A stretch of 64,000 nucleotides of DNA from Paenibacillus sp. FSL M7-0420 (GCF_038002345.1 NZ_JBBOCJ010000001.1:5332001-5396000), one strand, 5' to 3'; shown: positions 44,058 to 53,427, numbered from the stretch's first letter. The notes: generated by a model not told the origin, from the sequence alone. Made by a program: numbers and translations.

Positions 44058-44557
44058 TAGCGTGTCAACCCGACCTGAGCCAGAGCCTTCTCCTGCTTGG
44101 ACATCATTTCGGCCTCAGCCTCCGGCTCCTGATGATCATAACCCAGCAAATGCAGGAACCCGTGGACGAACAGGAAGCCCAGCTCCCGCTCCAGCGAATG
44201 GCCGTATTCCTCAGCCTGCTCCTGCGCCCGGGTAACCGAGATGATAATATCCCCAAGCACATTCGGTACTTCCTCCAGCTCTTCGTCCTCATCTGCCAGG
44301 TCGTACCGGATCTCCAGCTCATCTTCTCCGGCCTCATTCATCGCGAAGGAGAGCACATCGGTCGGACGGTCAATGCCGCGGTACTCGAGATTCAGCTCGT
44401 GAATGCGTTCGTTATTGACGAAGGTCAGATCCACTTCCCCCGTGTCAATCCCTTCCGCTTCCCCTGCTGTCTGCAGAATCCGCTCCAGCAGCTCGATCAG
44501 ATCGCCGTTAATTTCATGTTCATCCTGTTCATTGTTCCAAACGACGCTCAGACTCAT
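44057..44557 (-). CDS. ybeY: Endoribonuclease YbeY (16S rRNA maturation)
   Basis: A 166-aa zinc-dependent RNase that trims 16S rRNA. The diagnostic HGFLHLLGYDH motif, with three metal-binding histidines, is near residue 132. VDLTFVNNERIHELNLEYRGIDRPTDVLSFAM precedes it, typical of YbeY. The start is the ATG at 44557; the longer frame lies inside yqfF. It overlaps the 3' end of yqfF by 29 bp and the start of dgkA by one base. Confidence 0.94.
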   Translation of the reverse strand: MSLSVVWNNEQDEHEINGDLIELLERILQTAGEAEGIDTGEVDLTFVNNERIHELNLEYRGIDRPTDVLSFAMNEAGEDELEIRYDLADEDEELEEVPNVLGDIIISVTRAQEQAEEYGHSLERELGFLFVHGFLHLLGYDHQEPEAEAEMMSKQEKALAQVGLTR

Positions 44558-46808
44558 TTTTGATGGCCCCTTCCTCTTTTTTGGGCTTGCGCACATCCTC
44601 GGGGTATTCAATCCGGGAATGGAATATGCCCATTACCGTCTCTTTCAGTGTCCGTGAAATAATATCCAGCTCCTTGAGCGTCAGATCGCATTCATCGAAC
44701 TGATGGTCATCCAGCCGGCTTTTGATAATTTTCTCAATCATGGTCTCCACCTGCACCACGGTTGGCTTGCGGAGCGAACGGACTGCGGCCTCCACACTGT
44801 CAGCGATCCCGACGACTGCGGATTCCTTCGACTGTGCCTTCGGGCCGGGATAACGGAAATCCTCCTCCGTGAAGTCCGGCTCTACACCCTTATCTTCTGC
44901 AAGCTTCAATGCCTTATGATAAAAATAATGCAGGAACGTCGTGCCGTGATGCTGCTCCGCAATATCGCGGATCGGCTTCGGCAGCTTGTATTCCTTCTGC
45001 ATCTCCACCCCGTCCCGGGCGTGGGCCACAATGATCGACTTGCTCAGCTTCGGCTCAATCGAGTCATGCGGATTCTCCATATTGTTCTGGTTCTCTATGA
45101 AATAGAACGGGCGCTTCGTCTTGCCGATGTCATGATAATACGACCCTACCCGGCACAGCAAGCCGTCCGCACCAATCGCTTCGGCCGCAGCCTCGGACAG
45201 ATTGCCTACCATCACGCTGTGGTGATAGGTTCCCGGCGTCTCTGTAAGCAGCTTGCGCAGCAGCGGATGGTTCGGGTTAGACAGCTCTACGAGCTTCAGG
45301 GCCGACAGAATGCCGAACGTTACCTCGAAGAACGGCATCAGGCCGATGACCAGCACTGCGGTAAGCAGACCCCCGGCAAAGGAGAAGCCCAGAGCATATA
45401 ACGTATTCGTCTCGTTCCATACGCCGCCGCTCAGCATGGTCAGTATGGCTACGGTCAGGCAGCCGAGCAGGGACACCATAATACCACCCTTGAGCAGCGT
45501 TGAGCGCTGTCCGGCGCGGTGGGTCGAGAAGATGGCAACATAACTTACGATTAGGGCAAAGAAGCCGAAGGTGAAATCAAATATCGTATTCTGCTGGACA
45601 TTCAGCAGGATACTGGCCAGAATGCTGAACAGAATGGAACAGAAATAAGCTAAGGTCATGTCCAGCAGCATGGAGATCAGCATCGCGCCCAGAGCCACAG
45701 GTGCCAGATAGCCTATATATGTCCGCACATCCGTTTGCAGGAAGGCCGTCAGCTTCATCATAACGATGGTAATGATAAAGACCAGAACCAGCATAAGCAG
45801 CTGGGAGTTATTGTATTTGAAGCCTGAGGCTCCGCCATTGTAGCGGATGAAAGTCATCAGGCCAAAGGACAGCAGTGCAGAGAGCAGGAGCAGGCCGAGC
45901 TGCGGCCAGTAATTAATCTCTTTGCTGAGCAGCCCGTTCTCATCCAGCAGCTTGTACAGCTCAGGGGTAATCTCCTGATTCTTGGCGACCAGCACATCCC
46001 CCTGCTCGATGAATACATCCGGTGTATTCTGACGGGCCTGCACCTTCGCTTCCTTGGTCGCGTCCTCGTCATAGAATTTGTTGGCGGTGATCACCAGCCG
46101 CACCAGCTCCTGAACCACCTCGCGGGCGGTCCGCTGGCCCAGCGAACTGACGCTGACCTGCTCAGCGACCTTAGCGCGCGCGCTCTGGGCGTCGGTAATC
46201 TGGTCGTTCATCAGCTTGGTGACAATATCCCGGGCCACCGGCTTCATTTCGATGATATCCTGCTGAGTCAAGCGCGGAATCTTGATATAGGTCTCTTCCG
46301 GAATGACGTAGGCCTGGTCCTTGATGACAGACTGCATTTCATTCAGCAGATGCTCGGAGTAAGTCCCGGCCTTTTGGCTGGCAGCCACAAAATTTAGGAT
46401 AAAATCATTGGCCCGCCGCGGAATCTCTTCCCGGTAAATCTCCGTCTTCTCGCTCTGTGAAATCGTATCATCCTGATTTAGCCCGCCGATCCGGTCCAGC
46501 AGCAGAGTTACTAGATTCTCCGCCCGGATAGGAATAATGGCATAACGGTTGGTCACATTCTCTGCAGCAGTCTCCTGGGCCTTGAGCTTGGCGTTGGTGT
46601 CCAGGATTTGCTTGGGTGCTGTAATCTCCTTGGCACTGCGGGTTCCCTCTTTGATATCATACCTTTTGGGCAGCAGATCAGAGGACAGGCTGAGGTAGAA
46701 AACAACCGCGAGTAACAGGAAAAGAGCATAGCGCGACACCGCGCTATACTTCCATCCGCTGCTGCTATATACAAATCCGCTTAATTTCGATGGTTGCTTT
46801 GAGGCCAT
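44529..46808 (-). CDS. yqfF: 7TM-HD domain cyclic-di-AMP phosphodiesterase (YqfF/PgpH)
   Basis: A 759-aa membrane protein of the 7TMR-HD family; PgpH members degrade cyclic-di-AMP. One N-terminal span (about 20-42) and a large extracellular domain (about 45-285) are followed by seven membrane segments (about 295-490). The cytoplasmic HD domain has TPGTYHHSVMVGNLSEAAAEAIG, the metal-binding HDIGK and HARDGVEMQKEY. Metal ligands are present. It lies between phoH and ybeY as in B. subtilis. The ATG follows GGGGATTGTC, a moderate ribosome-binding site. Confidence 0.92.
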   Translation of the reverse strand: MASKQPSKLSGFVYSSSGWKYSAVSRYALFLLLAVVFYLSLSSDLLPKRYDIKEGTRSAKEITAPKQILDTNAKLKAQETAAENVTNRYAIIPIRAENLVTLLLDRIGGLNQDDTISQSEKTEIYREEIPRRANDFILNFVAASQKAGTYSEHLLNEMQSVIKDQAYVIPEETYIKIPRLTQQDIIEMKPVARDIVTKLMNDQITDAQSARAKVAEQVSVSSLGQRTAREVVQELVRLVITANKFYDEDATKEAKVQARQNTPDVFIEQGDVLVAKNQEITPELYKLLDENGLLSKEINYWPQLGLLLLSALLSFGLMTFIRYNGGASGFKYNNSQLLMLVLVFIITIVMMKLTAFLQTDVRTYIGYLAPVALGAMLISMLLDMTLAYFCSILFSILASILLNVQQNTIFDFTFGFFALIVSYVAIFSTHRAGQRSTLLKGGIMVSLLGCLTVAILTMLSGGVWNETNTLYALGFSFAGGLLTAVLVIGLMPFFEVTFGILSALKLVELSNPNHPLLRKLLTETPGTYHHSVMVGNLSEAAAEAIGADGLLCRVGSYYHDIGKTKRPFYFIENQNNMENPHDSIEPKLSKSIIVAHARDGVEMQKEYKLPKPIRDIAEQHHGTTFLHYFYHKALKLAEDKGVEPDFTEEDFRYPGPKAQSKESAVVGIADSVEAAVRSLRKPTVVQVETMIEKIIKSRLDDHQFDECDLTLKELDIISRTLKETVMGIFHSRIEYPEDVRKPKKEEGAIKNESERRLEQ

Positions 46809-46825
46809 GAAGACAATCCCCTTTT

Positions 46826-47797
46826 TTATTGGAGGTTTTCGGCAGAGCGGTCATAGGCAACGATAATTTTCTGCACAAGGGAATGACGGACAACGTCCTG
46901 CTCAGCAAAGTATACAAAGCCAAGCTCCTCGATACCGGAAAGAATCGTTTTGGCTTCGATCAGCCCTGACTTCTTGCCGCGCGGCAAATCGATCTGGGTC
47001 ACATCGCCCGTGATGACCATCTTGGAGCCGAAGCCCAGACGGGTGAGGAACATTTTCATTTGTTCGGGTGTGGTATTCTGCGCTTCATCCAGGATGATAA
47101 AAGCATCCTCCAGCGTACGCCCGCGCATATAGGCAAGCGGTGCAATCTCGATCAGCCCGCGCTCCAGCGCCTTCGCCACCTGATCAGGCCCCATAACGTC
47201 GTACAAGGCGTCGTAGAGCGGCCGCAGATACGGATCTACCTTCTCCTGCAAATCTCCCGGTAGGAAGCCCAGGTTCTCCCCGGCCTCTACAGCCGGACGC
47301 GTAAGCACGATCCGTTTGACCGAGCCTTCCTTCAGCGCCGTCACCGCGAGGACCACAGCCAGATAGGTCTTGCCGGTGCCCGCCGGGCCGATGCCGAAGA
47401 CGATATCACGCTTTTTGATGGTGCTCACATAATGCTTCTGGCCAATCGTTTTGACACGGATCGGCTTGCCGCGGAATGTTGTCGTAATCTCGCCCTTGAA
47501 CAGGTCCAGCAGCTGGTCGGCACGGAAATCCTTCGCCAGCTCCACGGCGTACTGCACATCGCGTTCGCTCAATATGTAACCCCCGCGTACGAGTGACAGC
47601 AGCACGTTGAAGAGCTGGCCCAGCATGTCCACTTCCCGCTCCGTACCGCGAATCGTGATTTCGGCCTCGCGTGAGTTAATAACTGCCGGAATTTCTTTCT
47701 CGATGATTTTCAGGAATCCATCCTGCGGGCCGAACAGGGATTGCGCTTCTCCCGCATTGTGCAAAGATATTTGAATGCTTGCAGTCTGTTCTGACAA
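46826..47797 (-). CDS. phoH: PhoH family ATPase
   Basis: A 323-aa single-domain PhoH protein with a small N-terminal KH-like segment (AEITIRGTEREVDMLGQLFNVL). The ATPase has Walker A GPAGTGKTYLAVVLA (near 140), Walker B FIILDEAQNTTPEQM and GDVTQIDLP. The TTG start follows AGGAG by about 11 nt. It is the single-domain paralogue of the PIN-PhoH protein at 11062-12393. Its conserved place beside ybeY genes suggests a role in RNA processing, which is inference. Confidence 0.92.
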   Translation of the reverse strand: MSEQTASIQISLHNAGEAQSLFGPQDGFLKIIEKEIPAVINSREAEITIRGTEREVDMLGQLFNVLLSLVRGGYILSERDVQYAVELAKDFRADQLLDLFKGEITTTFRGKPIRVKTIGQKHYVSTIKKRDIVFGIGPAGTGKTYLAVVLAVTALKEGSVKRIVLTRPAVEAGENLGFLPGDLQEKVDPYLRPLYDALYDVMGPDQVAKALERGLIEIAPLAYMRGRTLEDAFIILDEAQNTTPEQMKMFLTRLGFGSKMVITGDVTQIDLPRGKKSGLIEAKTILSGIEELGFVYFAEQDVVRHSLVQKIIVAYDRSAENLQ

Positions 47798-47812
47798 GTA
47801 GCCTCATTCTCC

Positions 47813-48994
47813 TCAATTGTTTACTATCGGAAGCTCTTCCGCGATTCTCTCTTCCACCTCAAACAGCACTTTCATATAAACTTTACCATTCTCTTTCTTC
47901 TCATGCAAAATTTTTTGACTTTTGATGACGCTATCAGCGCCGTAACGCGCGAAAATATCGCTCTTGGCCCGCGTCAGCCCTTCTGCACGCGCGGCCTCCG
48001 AAGTAAGCGCTTCAGTGGTATATTTAATCTCCAGCTCCTTCTCGGTCATCAGGCCCAGCGGCAGCTGAAACGAGCGCCACGACAGCATGTCGGGCTCTGA
48101 AAGCGTACGAGACTTCGCAAACCCGGAGTCCCCGTAGCCCCATAGCTGAATTGCCCATTTGCCAAGAACGAGATAGGTGCGGTCCTTGCGTTCTCCTGTA
48201 TACGCACTGCCCGTTCTTTTGAGCGGTACCTCCAGATTATATTCATGCCATACAAGGCCTTTGACCATGCCTTTGGCAACTACGAACTCTGTATTCTCCT
48301 CGTCACCAAGCGCTCCGGAGATGAGGATGTCCCCTTTTTTGACCCGCGAATTCCGGCTGACCACCGGTCTGCCCTGCTCCGCATAGATCTCAGTCACGAC
48401 TGCATCGGTCCGGCTGATGAGATGGCGCTTGCTGAGCAGCGGTTTGTTATCCGGGCGGTCAGCTTCGACGACCTGTATGGTTATGCTCGTCCCGTTCCGG
48501 TGGAACCCGGCCCAAGTCAAGCCCGGAACCAGGGTGGTCAGCTCACGGGACAGCTCGTCCGATTCCTGCATGCGCCAAATCCACTGAAACGGATAGACGC
48601 CCTCCTTGCGTGCGGCTTCCAGGATGTCCTCGGTCGGAATGCGGGTATTCCCTTCAACCTTGACGCTCCAGATCATCGAGGAGAGCAGCAGCAGGCCTAC
48701 ACCGAAGATCAGCATACCTGCGGCAAAAAACTTCCGTCTCCACAAGCGCGCGAGGCGAAACGGAAGTCCGTGCCTGGCTGTAACATGCATACGGCAGCCT
48801 GTCTTTTTGAGGAGCGGGCGAAGCCGGAAAAAGTCATCCAGCAGCAGATTCAAAGAAGCGCCGTCCCCGGCAGGCCTCACATCCCAGATGATGATGCCCG
48901 CTCCAGTTACAGCATTAATGAATTTCTCCACCTGCGGTCCGCTCACATGCAGTGTAACGAACCCCCGCAGTGATGACAGAGGCGGTTCTTTCAT
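47813..48994 (-). CDS. yqfD: Sporulation protein YqfD
   Basis: A 393-aa membrane protein of the YqfD/SpoIV-associated family expressed under sigma-E in B. subtilis. The N-terminal 85 residues (LRGFVTLHVSGPQVEKFINAV) are cytoplasmic, then one span (about 90-112, FFAAGMLIFGVGLLLLSSMIW). A large extracytoplasmic part follows with VKVEGNTRIPTEDILEAARKEGVYPF, similar to POTRA folds. The ATG overlaps the yqfC stop (ATGA). It would act in the mother cell engulfing membrane; molecular function is unknown. Confidence 0.9.
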   Translation of the reverse strand: MKEPPLSSLRGFVTLHVSGPQVEKFINAVTGAGIIIWDVRPAGDGASLNLLLDDFFRLRPLLKKTGCRMHVTARHGLPFRLARLWRRKFFAAGMLIFGVGLLLLSSMIWSVKVEGNTRIPTEDILEAARKEGVYPFQWIWRMQESDELSRELTTLVPGLTWAGFHRNGTSITIQVVEADRPDNKPLLSKRHLISRTDAVVTEIYAEQGRPVVSRNSRVKKGDILISGALGDEENTEFVVAKGMVKGLVWHEYNLEVPLKRTGSAYTGERKDRTYLVLGKWAIQLWGYGDSGFAKSRTLSEPDMLSWRSFQLPLGLMTEKELEIKYTTEALTSEAARAEGLTRAKSDIFARYGADSVIKSQKILHEKKENGKVYMKVLFEVEERIAEELPIVNN

Positions 48995-49284
48995 GGATTC
49001 TCCCCACTTTCCTTATATCTGATTTCACCGATTACTCCAATGACGGCAAGCTCCTGGCCCAGAATATTGCGGATGACCAGTCCTTCACCGGAAATCTCCA
49101 GCACCCCTTGGGTTAATGCCAGCCTGAGCTGCTCCGAAGAGAAGTGCAGCACGCCGCGGTGGTTCTCAATATACAGCTCCTTATTGCCGATCAGGGTGAT
49201 CCGGGGCATCTCCTGCAGCACATCCTGCGGAAGATCCAGTACCCCGTTTGTCCATCCCCGCAGCCTGCGGCCGATACGGGTCAT
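48991..49284 (-). CDS. yqfC: Sporulation protein YqfC
   Basis: A 97-aa protein of the YqfC family (YabP-like fold). It has GVLDLPQDVLQEMPRITLIGNKELYIENHRGVLHFSS and VLEISGEGLVIRNI, with pattern residues of the family. The start is the ATG at 49284 after AAGGGGG; the open frame continues upstream to 49950 but that extension is a shadow of the Ala-rich neighbour. yqfD overlaps its 3' end by 4 nt. A sigma-E-like promoter lies upstream at 49317-49345. Confidence 0.9.
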   Translation of the reverse strand: MTRIGRRLRGWTNGVLDLPQDVLQEMPRITLIGNKELYIENHRGVLHFSSEQLRLALTQGVLEISGEGLVIRNILGQELAVIGVIGEIRYKESGENP

Positions 49285-49316
49285 AAGTAGACGCTCCCCC
49301 TTCCTGCCTTCTGTAC

Positions 49317-49345
49317 ACCTTATGCGGCGGGGCGGCTGTTTATGA
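49317..49345 (-). promoter_or_regulatory. Candidate sigma-E promoter for yqfC-yqfD
   Basis: On the minus strand TCATAAA (49339-49345) and CATAAGGT (49317-49324) are 14 bp apart, close to the sigma-E pattern of ATA and CATACA-type elements. It directly follows the terminator of the upstream gene. The match at -10 is imperfect. Confidence 0.45.
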
Positions 49346-49379
49346 GAAGAACTCACACCCTTCTCCCAGGGAAAACAGC

Positions 49380-49423
49380 AAAAAAGCCTGAATCCCTTCC
49401 GGTTAAGGAATGGATTCAGGCTT
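49380..49423 (-). terminator. Terminator between the Ala-rich gene and yqfC
   Basis: AAGCCTGAATCC pairs with GGATTCAGGCTT, followed by TTTT on the minus strand. The upstream yqeZ-floA transcript would end here, leaving yqfC to its own promoter. Confidence 0.88.
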
Positions 49424-49465
49424 ATGTGCAGTATTACATGTTGATCGGGAGGCGGAGGCAAGATC

Positions 49466-50059
49466 TTAGCGCCGCGTGGAATGCGGCTGGCGGGCACGGG
49501 GCGGACCCAGCACCTCCGCCCATACCAGACCGCTGCGCAGCGCGTCAGGGTCGCCTGTGAGCGGATGGGCAGCATATGCCGATGATGCTGCATCTGCGTC
49601 CTCCCCGCCTGCTTCGGAGCCCGCAGACGGGACCGCAGCCGCCATTCCGTCGAAGGCAGCCTGCAGCGCCTCCAGCTCCCGCTGCATGCGTTCTGTGCGG
49701 GCCTCCACGCTGTCCAGGTCATCGGCCTGTTCCAGAGACACCCCTTCGCCGTTCTCATCATCGGCAGCCGGCTGCTCAGCCTCAGCCCATGCTGGCGAAT
49801 ACGGGGCCTCCTGAGCATCCGGCGGCAGGGCAGGCCGGTCCGGGCCAGCCTCTGTCCCGGCAGGCGCAGGGAAGCCGCTGCCCTGCTGCTGTGCGTGTCC
49901 GGCCTTCCAGCGGCGGGGCAGCATATTGCCGCTGCCCCCGCCGCCGCCAAAGGTAGGCATCCCTCCGCGCGGAGCCTGTTTGTCTTTGCCCTTTCTTTTG
50001 TTCAGATTGGTGATGATCGCTATGGCCGCAAGCACCAGGAAATAGATCACGCCGCTCAT
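49466..50059 (-). CDS. Membrane-anchored Ala/Gly-rich protein in the yqfB position
   Basis: A 197-aa protein with one N-terminal span (MSGVIYFLVLAAIAIITNL), a Gly-rich patch (FGGGGGSG) and a long acidic Ala/Pro/Glu-rich region. A short conserved-looking C-terminus, LRSGLVWAEVLGPPRARQPH, follows a coiled-coil segment (about 115-137). It sits directly after floA, where B. subtilis has yqfB. High GC and low complexity set it apart from its neighbours. I do not recognise a family. It may be a FloA-associated factor; that is inference from position only. Confidence 0.6.
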   Translation of the reverse strand: MSGVIYFLVLAAIAIITNLNKRKGKDKQAPRGGMPTFGGGGGSGNMLPRRWKAGHAQQQGSGFPAPAGTEAGPDRPALPPDAQEAPYSPAWAEAEQPAADDENGEGVSLEQADDLDSVEARTERMQRELEALQAAFDGMAAAVPSAGSEAGGEDADAASSAYAAHPLTGDPDALRSGLVWAEVLGPPRARQPHSTRR

Positions 50060-50075
50060 GGGAGCTCACATCCCT

Positions 50076-51077
50076 TTATTTGTGGGGCGGACGGCTGCTG
50101 TCGTCCCCATCGTTTAGTTTGCCGAGGGAACCGCGCATCTGCGTATCTGCCTCGATGTTTTTAAGATTCATATAATCCATCACGCCAAGCTTGCCGGAGC
50201 GCAGGGCTTCGGCCATCGCCAGCGGAACCCGAGATTCGGATTCAACGACCAGCGCCTTCATCTCAACCACGCGGGCCTTCATCTCCTGCTCATGGGCAAC
50301 CGCCATCGCCCGGCGTTCCTCAGCCTTCGCCTGGGCGATGCGCTTATCCGCTTCTGCCTGCTCGGTCTGCAGGTACGCACCAATGTTCTTGCCTACATCC
50401 ACATCCGCAATATCAATGGACAGAATTTCAAAGGCAGTCCCTGAGTCCAGACCCTTGGACAATACGGTCCGGGAGATGGAATCCGGATTCTCCAGCACAT
50501 CCTTATGCGAATTACTGGAGCCGACTGTGGTTACAATCCCCTCGCCGACACGGGCAATAATCGTCTCTTCGCCCGCACCCCCGACCAGCCGGTCGATATT
50601 GGCCCGCACCGTTACCCGTGCCTTGACCTTGACTTCAATCCCGTTCTTGGCTACAGCCGCAACAATCGGCGTCTCAATGACACGCGGGTTAACGCTCATC
50701 TGAACCGCCAGCAGCACATCTCGTCCAGCCAGATCGATGGCGGCGGCACGTGTGAATTCCAGCGGAATATCCGCTCTCTGGGCGGCAATCAGCGCGTTCA
50801 CTACACGGTCCACATTCCCTCCGGCCAGATAATGGCTCTCAAGCTGATTGATATTCAGCCCCAGCCCGGCCTTAGTCGCTTTAATCAGCGGATTGACAAT
50901 CCGGCTCGGCGTTACCCGGCGCAGACGCATGGCTACCAGCGTGATAATGCTGATTTTGACCCCGGAGGCCCAGGCGGACACCCACAGCATGACGGGGAAG
51001 AAGCTGAAGAAGACGCTTAGTACAATAATCACGGCTACCGCGATCAGCAAAAAAGTAATCATAGATGCTTCTAACAT
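50076..51077 (-). CDS. floA: Flotillin-like protein FloA
   Basis: A 333-aa membrane scaffold protein of the SPFH/flotillin-like group (YqfA). An N-terminal hairpin of hydrophobic residues (about 4-50) precedes an SPFH domain (about 60-220) with [35 protein letters not shown] and [21 protein letters not shown] Glu/Ala-rich coiled coil follows ([20 protein letters not shown]). I place the start at the ATG (51077) after GGAGG, giving the expected about 330 aa; an 11-codon longer frame exists. It is 36 nt downstream of the yqeZ (NfeD) gene, its usual partner. Confidence 0.93.
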   Translation of the reverse strand: MLEASMITFLLIAVAVIIVLSVFFSFFPVMLWVSAWASGVKISIITLVAMRLRRVTPSRIVNPLIKATKAGLGLNINQLESHYLAGGNVDRVVNALIAAQRADIPLEFTRAAAIDLAGRDVLLAVQMSVNPRVIETPIVAAVAKNGIEVKVKARVTVRANIDRLVGGAGEETIIARVGEGIVTTVGSSNSHKDVLENPDSISRTVLSKGLDSGTAFEILSIDIADVDVGKNIGAYLQTEQAEADKRIAQAKAEERRAMAVAHEQEMKARVVEMKALVVESESRVPLAMAEALRSGKLGVMDYMNLKNIEADTQMRGSLGKLNDGDDSSRPPHK

Positions 51078-51113
51078 ACGCTTACCTACCTCCGATATTT
51101 TGATAGACAAAAA

Positions 51114-52496
51114 TTATTTCACAGCTTCCTTCACTACCACACGGCCGCCCTCAACCTTCACCACGGACACGGCCGTCTGCGCCTCGATGAACCCGCCTTC
51201 TGTCACCACATCTATCCGTTCGCCGCCAAAGGTCGCGGTTCCGGACGGACGCAGCGGGGTTACACTCATGCCGGAAGCCCCGATCAGACGCAGCTTCTCC
51301 GGGACAGGCACGAATCCCTTTTCTCTGGTAAGGCTGTCCTGAAGGATGAACCGGTTCCAGATTCCCCGCTCCTTGAAGACTACGGCTACAATCACAATAA
51401 CCACAGCCGCCGCCGAAAAAGCAATACCAAGGCTGAACAGCGCATGTGTAAAGCTGTAAGCAGCCCTTACAACACCCGCCACCAGACTGATGGACCCGAG
51501 GATTCCCAGAATACCGAAGCTCGGCACGAACAGCTCCAGAATCAGCATCACCAGTCCCAGAATGAACAGCAGCAGCGTCTCCGCCCCGGCGAAGCCGGCC
51601 ACATAGTTGCCGAAGAAGTAGAGGGCAAATGCCAGCGTACCGACAATTCCGGGCACCCCAAAGCCGGGCACCAGCAGCTCGATGAACACACCGGCGATGC
51701 CCACAAAGAGCAGAATTGTCATGACTACCGGATGAGTCAGAAATTGCGACATTTTCTCCGCACCGGTATGTTCAATGCGAAAAATGTCGTCTGTCGAGTA
51801 GCCCAGCCAGGTAATCGCCTCCTGCTCCGTTCCAGCAATCCGGTCGGCGTAACCAGCCTGAAGTGCTTCATTGCTGCTCAGAGCGATAATCTCGCCCGCC
51901 TGCTTGTTCACGCCCAGTTCCGGGCGGTTAACTACCAGATGAACATCCATCATGCCGGCAGCCACTTCAGGATCACGCCCGTTCAGCGAGGCAGCCCCGA
52001 TCATTTTGGATTTCCAGTACGATACCATCTTGGCGTCTTCCACGCTCTTCCCGTTCATGTCCACCAGCGAAGCGGCCCCGATCATGCTGCCCGGCTTCAT
52101 GATAATGGCGTCCGCGTTCAGCGCGATATAGCTGCCTGCTGAAGCGGCGTTGCCTTTGATATAGGCTACTACCGGGATCTTGCTGTCTCTGACCAGAGTG
52201 CCGATTCGTTCGGCGGAATCCACCCGCCCTCCAGGTGTATCGATCTCCAGAACAATCAGAACTGCGCCGTAATTCGCCGCCTCCTGAAAGCCCCGTTCCA
52301 GAAAGCTCTGCAATCCGCGTTCGATTTCCTGGTCCACCGGAATGATGAAGACCGGGCCGCCGACAACTGTACCCGCCGCTGCGCCCGGTGCGCGGACCGC
52401 TTCATTATCCGCCTGAACCGTCCCCGCCAATGGCAGGAACAGAAGAACCATTAAGGCCGCGATACAGGAAAATATGATGGTGCGTAACTTATTCAA
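51114..52496 (-). CDS. yqeZ: NfeD-type membrane serine protease (YqeZ)
   Basis: A 460-aa protein of the NfeD1b type. A signal peptide (about 1-30) precedes a ClpP-like protease domain with DTPGGRVDSAERIG, VAYIKGNAASAGSYIALNAD (catalytic Ser in ASAGSY) and a conserved Lys in YWKSKMIGAASLNGRDPEVA. Four to five membrane segments follow (about 230-365). The C-terminal OB-like NfeD domain contains GASGMSVTPLRPSGTATFGG. The TTG start (52496) is 7 nt after GGGGGG. Proteins of this type act with FloA at membrane microdomains. A promoter lies at 52573-52600. Confidence 0.9.
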   Translation of the reverse strand: MNKLRTIIFSCIAALMVLLFLPLAGTVQADNEAVRAPGAAAGTVVGGPVFIIPVDQEIERGLQSFLERGFQEAANYGAVLIVLEIDTPGGRVDSAERIGTLVRDSKIPVVAYIKGNAASAGSYIALNADAIIMKPGSMIGAASLVDMNGKSVEDAKMVSYWKSKMIGAASLNGRDPEVAAGMMDVHLVVNRPELGVNKQAGEIIALSSNEALQAGYADRIAGTEQEAITWLGYSTDDIFRIEHTGAEKMSQFLTHPVVMTILLFVGIAGVFIELLVPGFGVPGIVGTLAFALYFFGNYVAGFAGAETLLLFILGLVMLILELFVPSFGILGILGSISLVAGVVRAAYSFTHALFSLGIAFSAAAVVIVIVAVVFKERGIWNRFILQDSLTREKGFVPVPEKLRLIGASGMSVTPLRPSGTATFGGERIDVVTEGGFIEAQTAVSVVKVEGGRVVVKEAVK

Positions 52497-52572
52497 GCCT
52501 GCGCCCCCCTTTTGTACGTGAACCATTTGCATTCTCAACTTATCATTTTATGTAAGTCTGCATATAATTCTT

Positions 52573-52600
52573 AGTATACCTTATACGCAGTTCTATCCAA
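52573..52600 (-). promoter_or_regulatory. Sigma-A promoter of yqeZ-floA
   Basis: On the minus strand TTGGAT (52595-52600) and TATACT (52573-52578) are 16 bp apart, about 75 bp before the TTG start. Confidence 0.6.
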
Positions 52601-52615
52601 AAAGCTCCACACAAT

Positions 52616-52642
52616 GAAAAACACCCCTTATAAAAGGGGTGC
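52616..52642 (-). terminator. Terminator of rpsU-yqeY
   Basis: GCACCCCTT pairs with AAGGGGTGT, followed by TTTT on the minus strand just after the yqeY stop. Confidence 0.88.
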
Positions 52643-52652
52643 TAGCGTTATA

Positions 52653-53096
52653 TTATTGCAGAAATTGCTGAACCGCCTGGTTCACAAGTTTACCATCGGC
52701 GCGACCTTTGACCTTAGGCATCAGTGCGCTCATCACCTTACCCATTTCACTTTTCGAAGAAGCACCGGTTTCCTGGATGGTCTGCTGTACAATTACTTTA
52801 ATTTCTTCTTCGGTAAGCTGCTCGGGAAGATATTTAATGATAATCTCGATTTCTGCCTTAGTACTCGCGGCAAGCTCATCGCGACCCGCTGCTTCAAATT
52901 CTTGGAGGGCATCTTTGCGCTGTTTGATTTCACGACTAAGGATATCAAGCACTTCGTTGTCGTCTAATGTTCTCTTCAAATCTATTTCAAGATACTTTAT
53001 TGTAGAACGAACCATTCGAATGGTGGAGAGTGTGAACTTGTCCTTACTCTTCATCGCTTGCTTCATATCTTCGTTCAATCGTTCGCTAAGATTCAT
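52653..53096 (-). CDS. yqeY: GatB/YqeY domain protein
   Basis: A 147-aa protein of the YqeY family, which shares the tRNA-binding helical domain of GatB. It opens NLSERLNEDMKQAMKSKDKFTLSTIRMVRSTIKY. The C-terminal half has YLPEQLTEEEIKVIVQQTIQETGASSKSEMGKVMSALMPKVKGRADGKLV, the helical tail domain. The ATG follows AGGAGG. It lies 15 nt after rpsU, the normal operon partner. It may influence tRNA-dependent amidation, but this is unproven. Confidence 0.93.
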   Translation of the reverse strand: MNLSERLNEDMKQAMKSKDKFTLSTIRMVRSTIKYLEIDLKRTLDDNEVLDILSREIKQRKDALQEFEAAGRDELAASTKAEIEIIIKYLPEQLTEEEIKVIVQQTIQETGASSKSEMGKVMSALMPKVKGRADGKLVNQAVQQFLQ

Positions 53097-53111
53097 GCGT
53101 GGGTAATCCTC

Positions 53112-53285
53112 CTAAAACTTTCTCTTACGAGCAGCCTCAGACTTCTTCTTGCGCTTTACGCTTGGCTTCTCATAATGCTTGCGTTTCTTCACCTCAGCCA
53201 AGACACCATCCTTAGCAATGGAACGTTTAAAGCGACGAAGTGCAGCATCAATTGTCTCGTTTTTGCGAACTTTCGTTTCAGACAC
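53112..53285 (-). CDS. rpsU: 30S ribosomal protein S21
   Basis: A 57-aa basic ribosomal protein. It starts [20 protein letters not shown] and ends in a Lys/Arg tail ([14 protein letters not shown]). The GTG start (53285) follows GGAGGGAGGG; the frame to 53348 is untranslated leader. A nearly perfect sigma-A promoter is at 53347-53376. It is co-transcribed with yqeY. Conserved size and tail make this assignment secure. Confidence 0.96.
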   Translation of the reverse strand: MSETKVRKNETIDAALRRFKRSIAKDGVLAEVKKRKHYEKPSVKRKKKSEAARKRKF

Positions 53286-53346
53286 CAGTTTTCCCTCCCT
53301 CCGACCAGACCGTCCAAGAGCATAACAACACGGTTCATCACCTTTC

Positions 53347-53376
53347 ATTATAGGTCAAACCTAAATAAGGTGTCAA
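53347..53376 (-). promoter_or_regulatory. Strong sigma-A promoter of rpsU-yqeY
   Basis: On the minus strand a perfect TTGACA (53371-53376) and a perfect TATAAT (53347-53352) are 18 bp apart. Confidence 0.92.
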
Positions 53377-53427
53377 CCTTCGCGTTATTCTTTTTTCAGC
53401 CGGGCTGTACATAGTTGCATTGCTTAC

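Noticed and set aside
49285..49950. Long upstream extension of the yqfC frame
   Set aside because: The extra residues are Arg/Pro-rich shadow sequence of the neighbouring gene, and a terminator and ribosome-binding site lie inside; YqfC itself starts at 49284.
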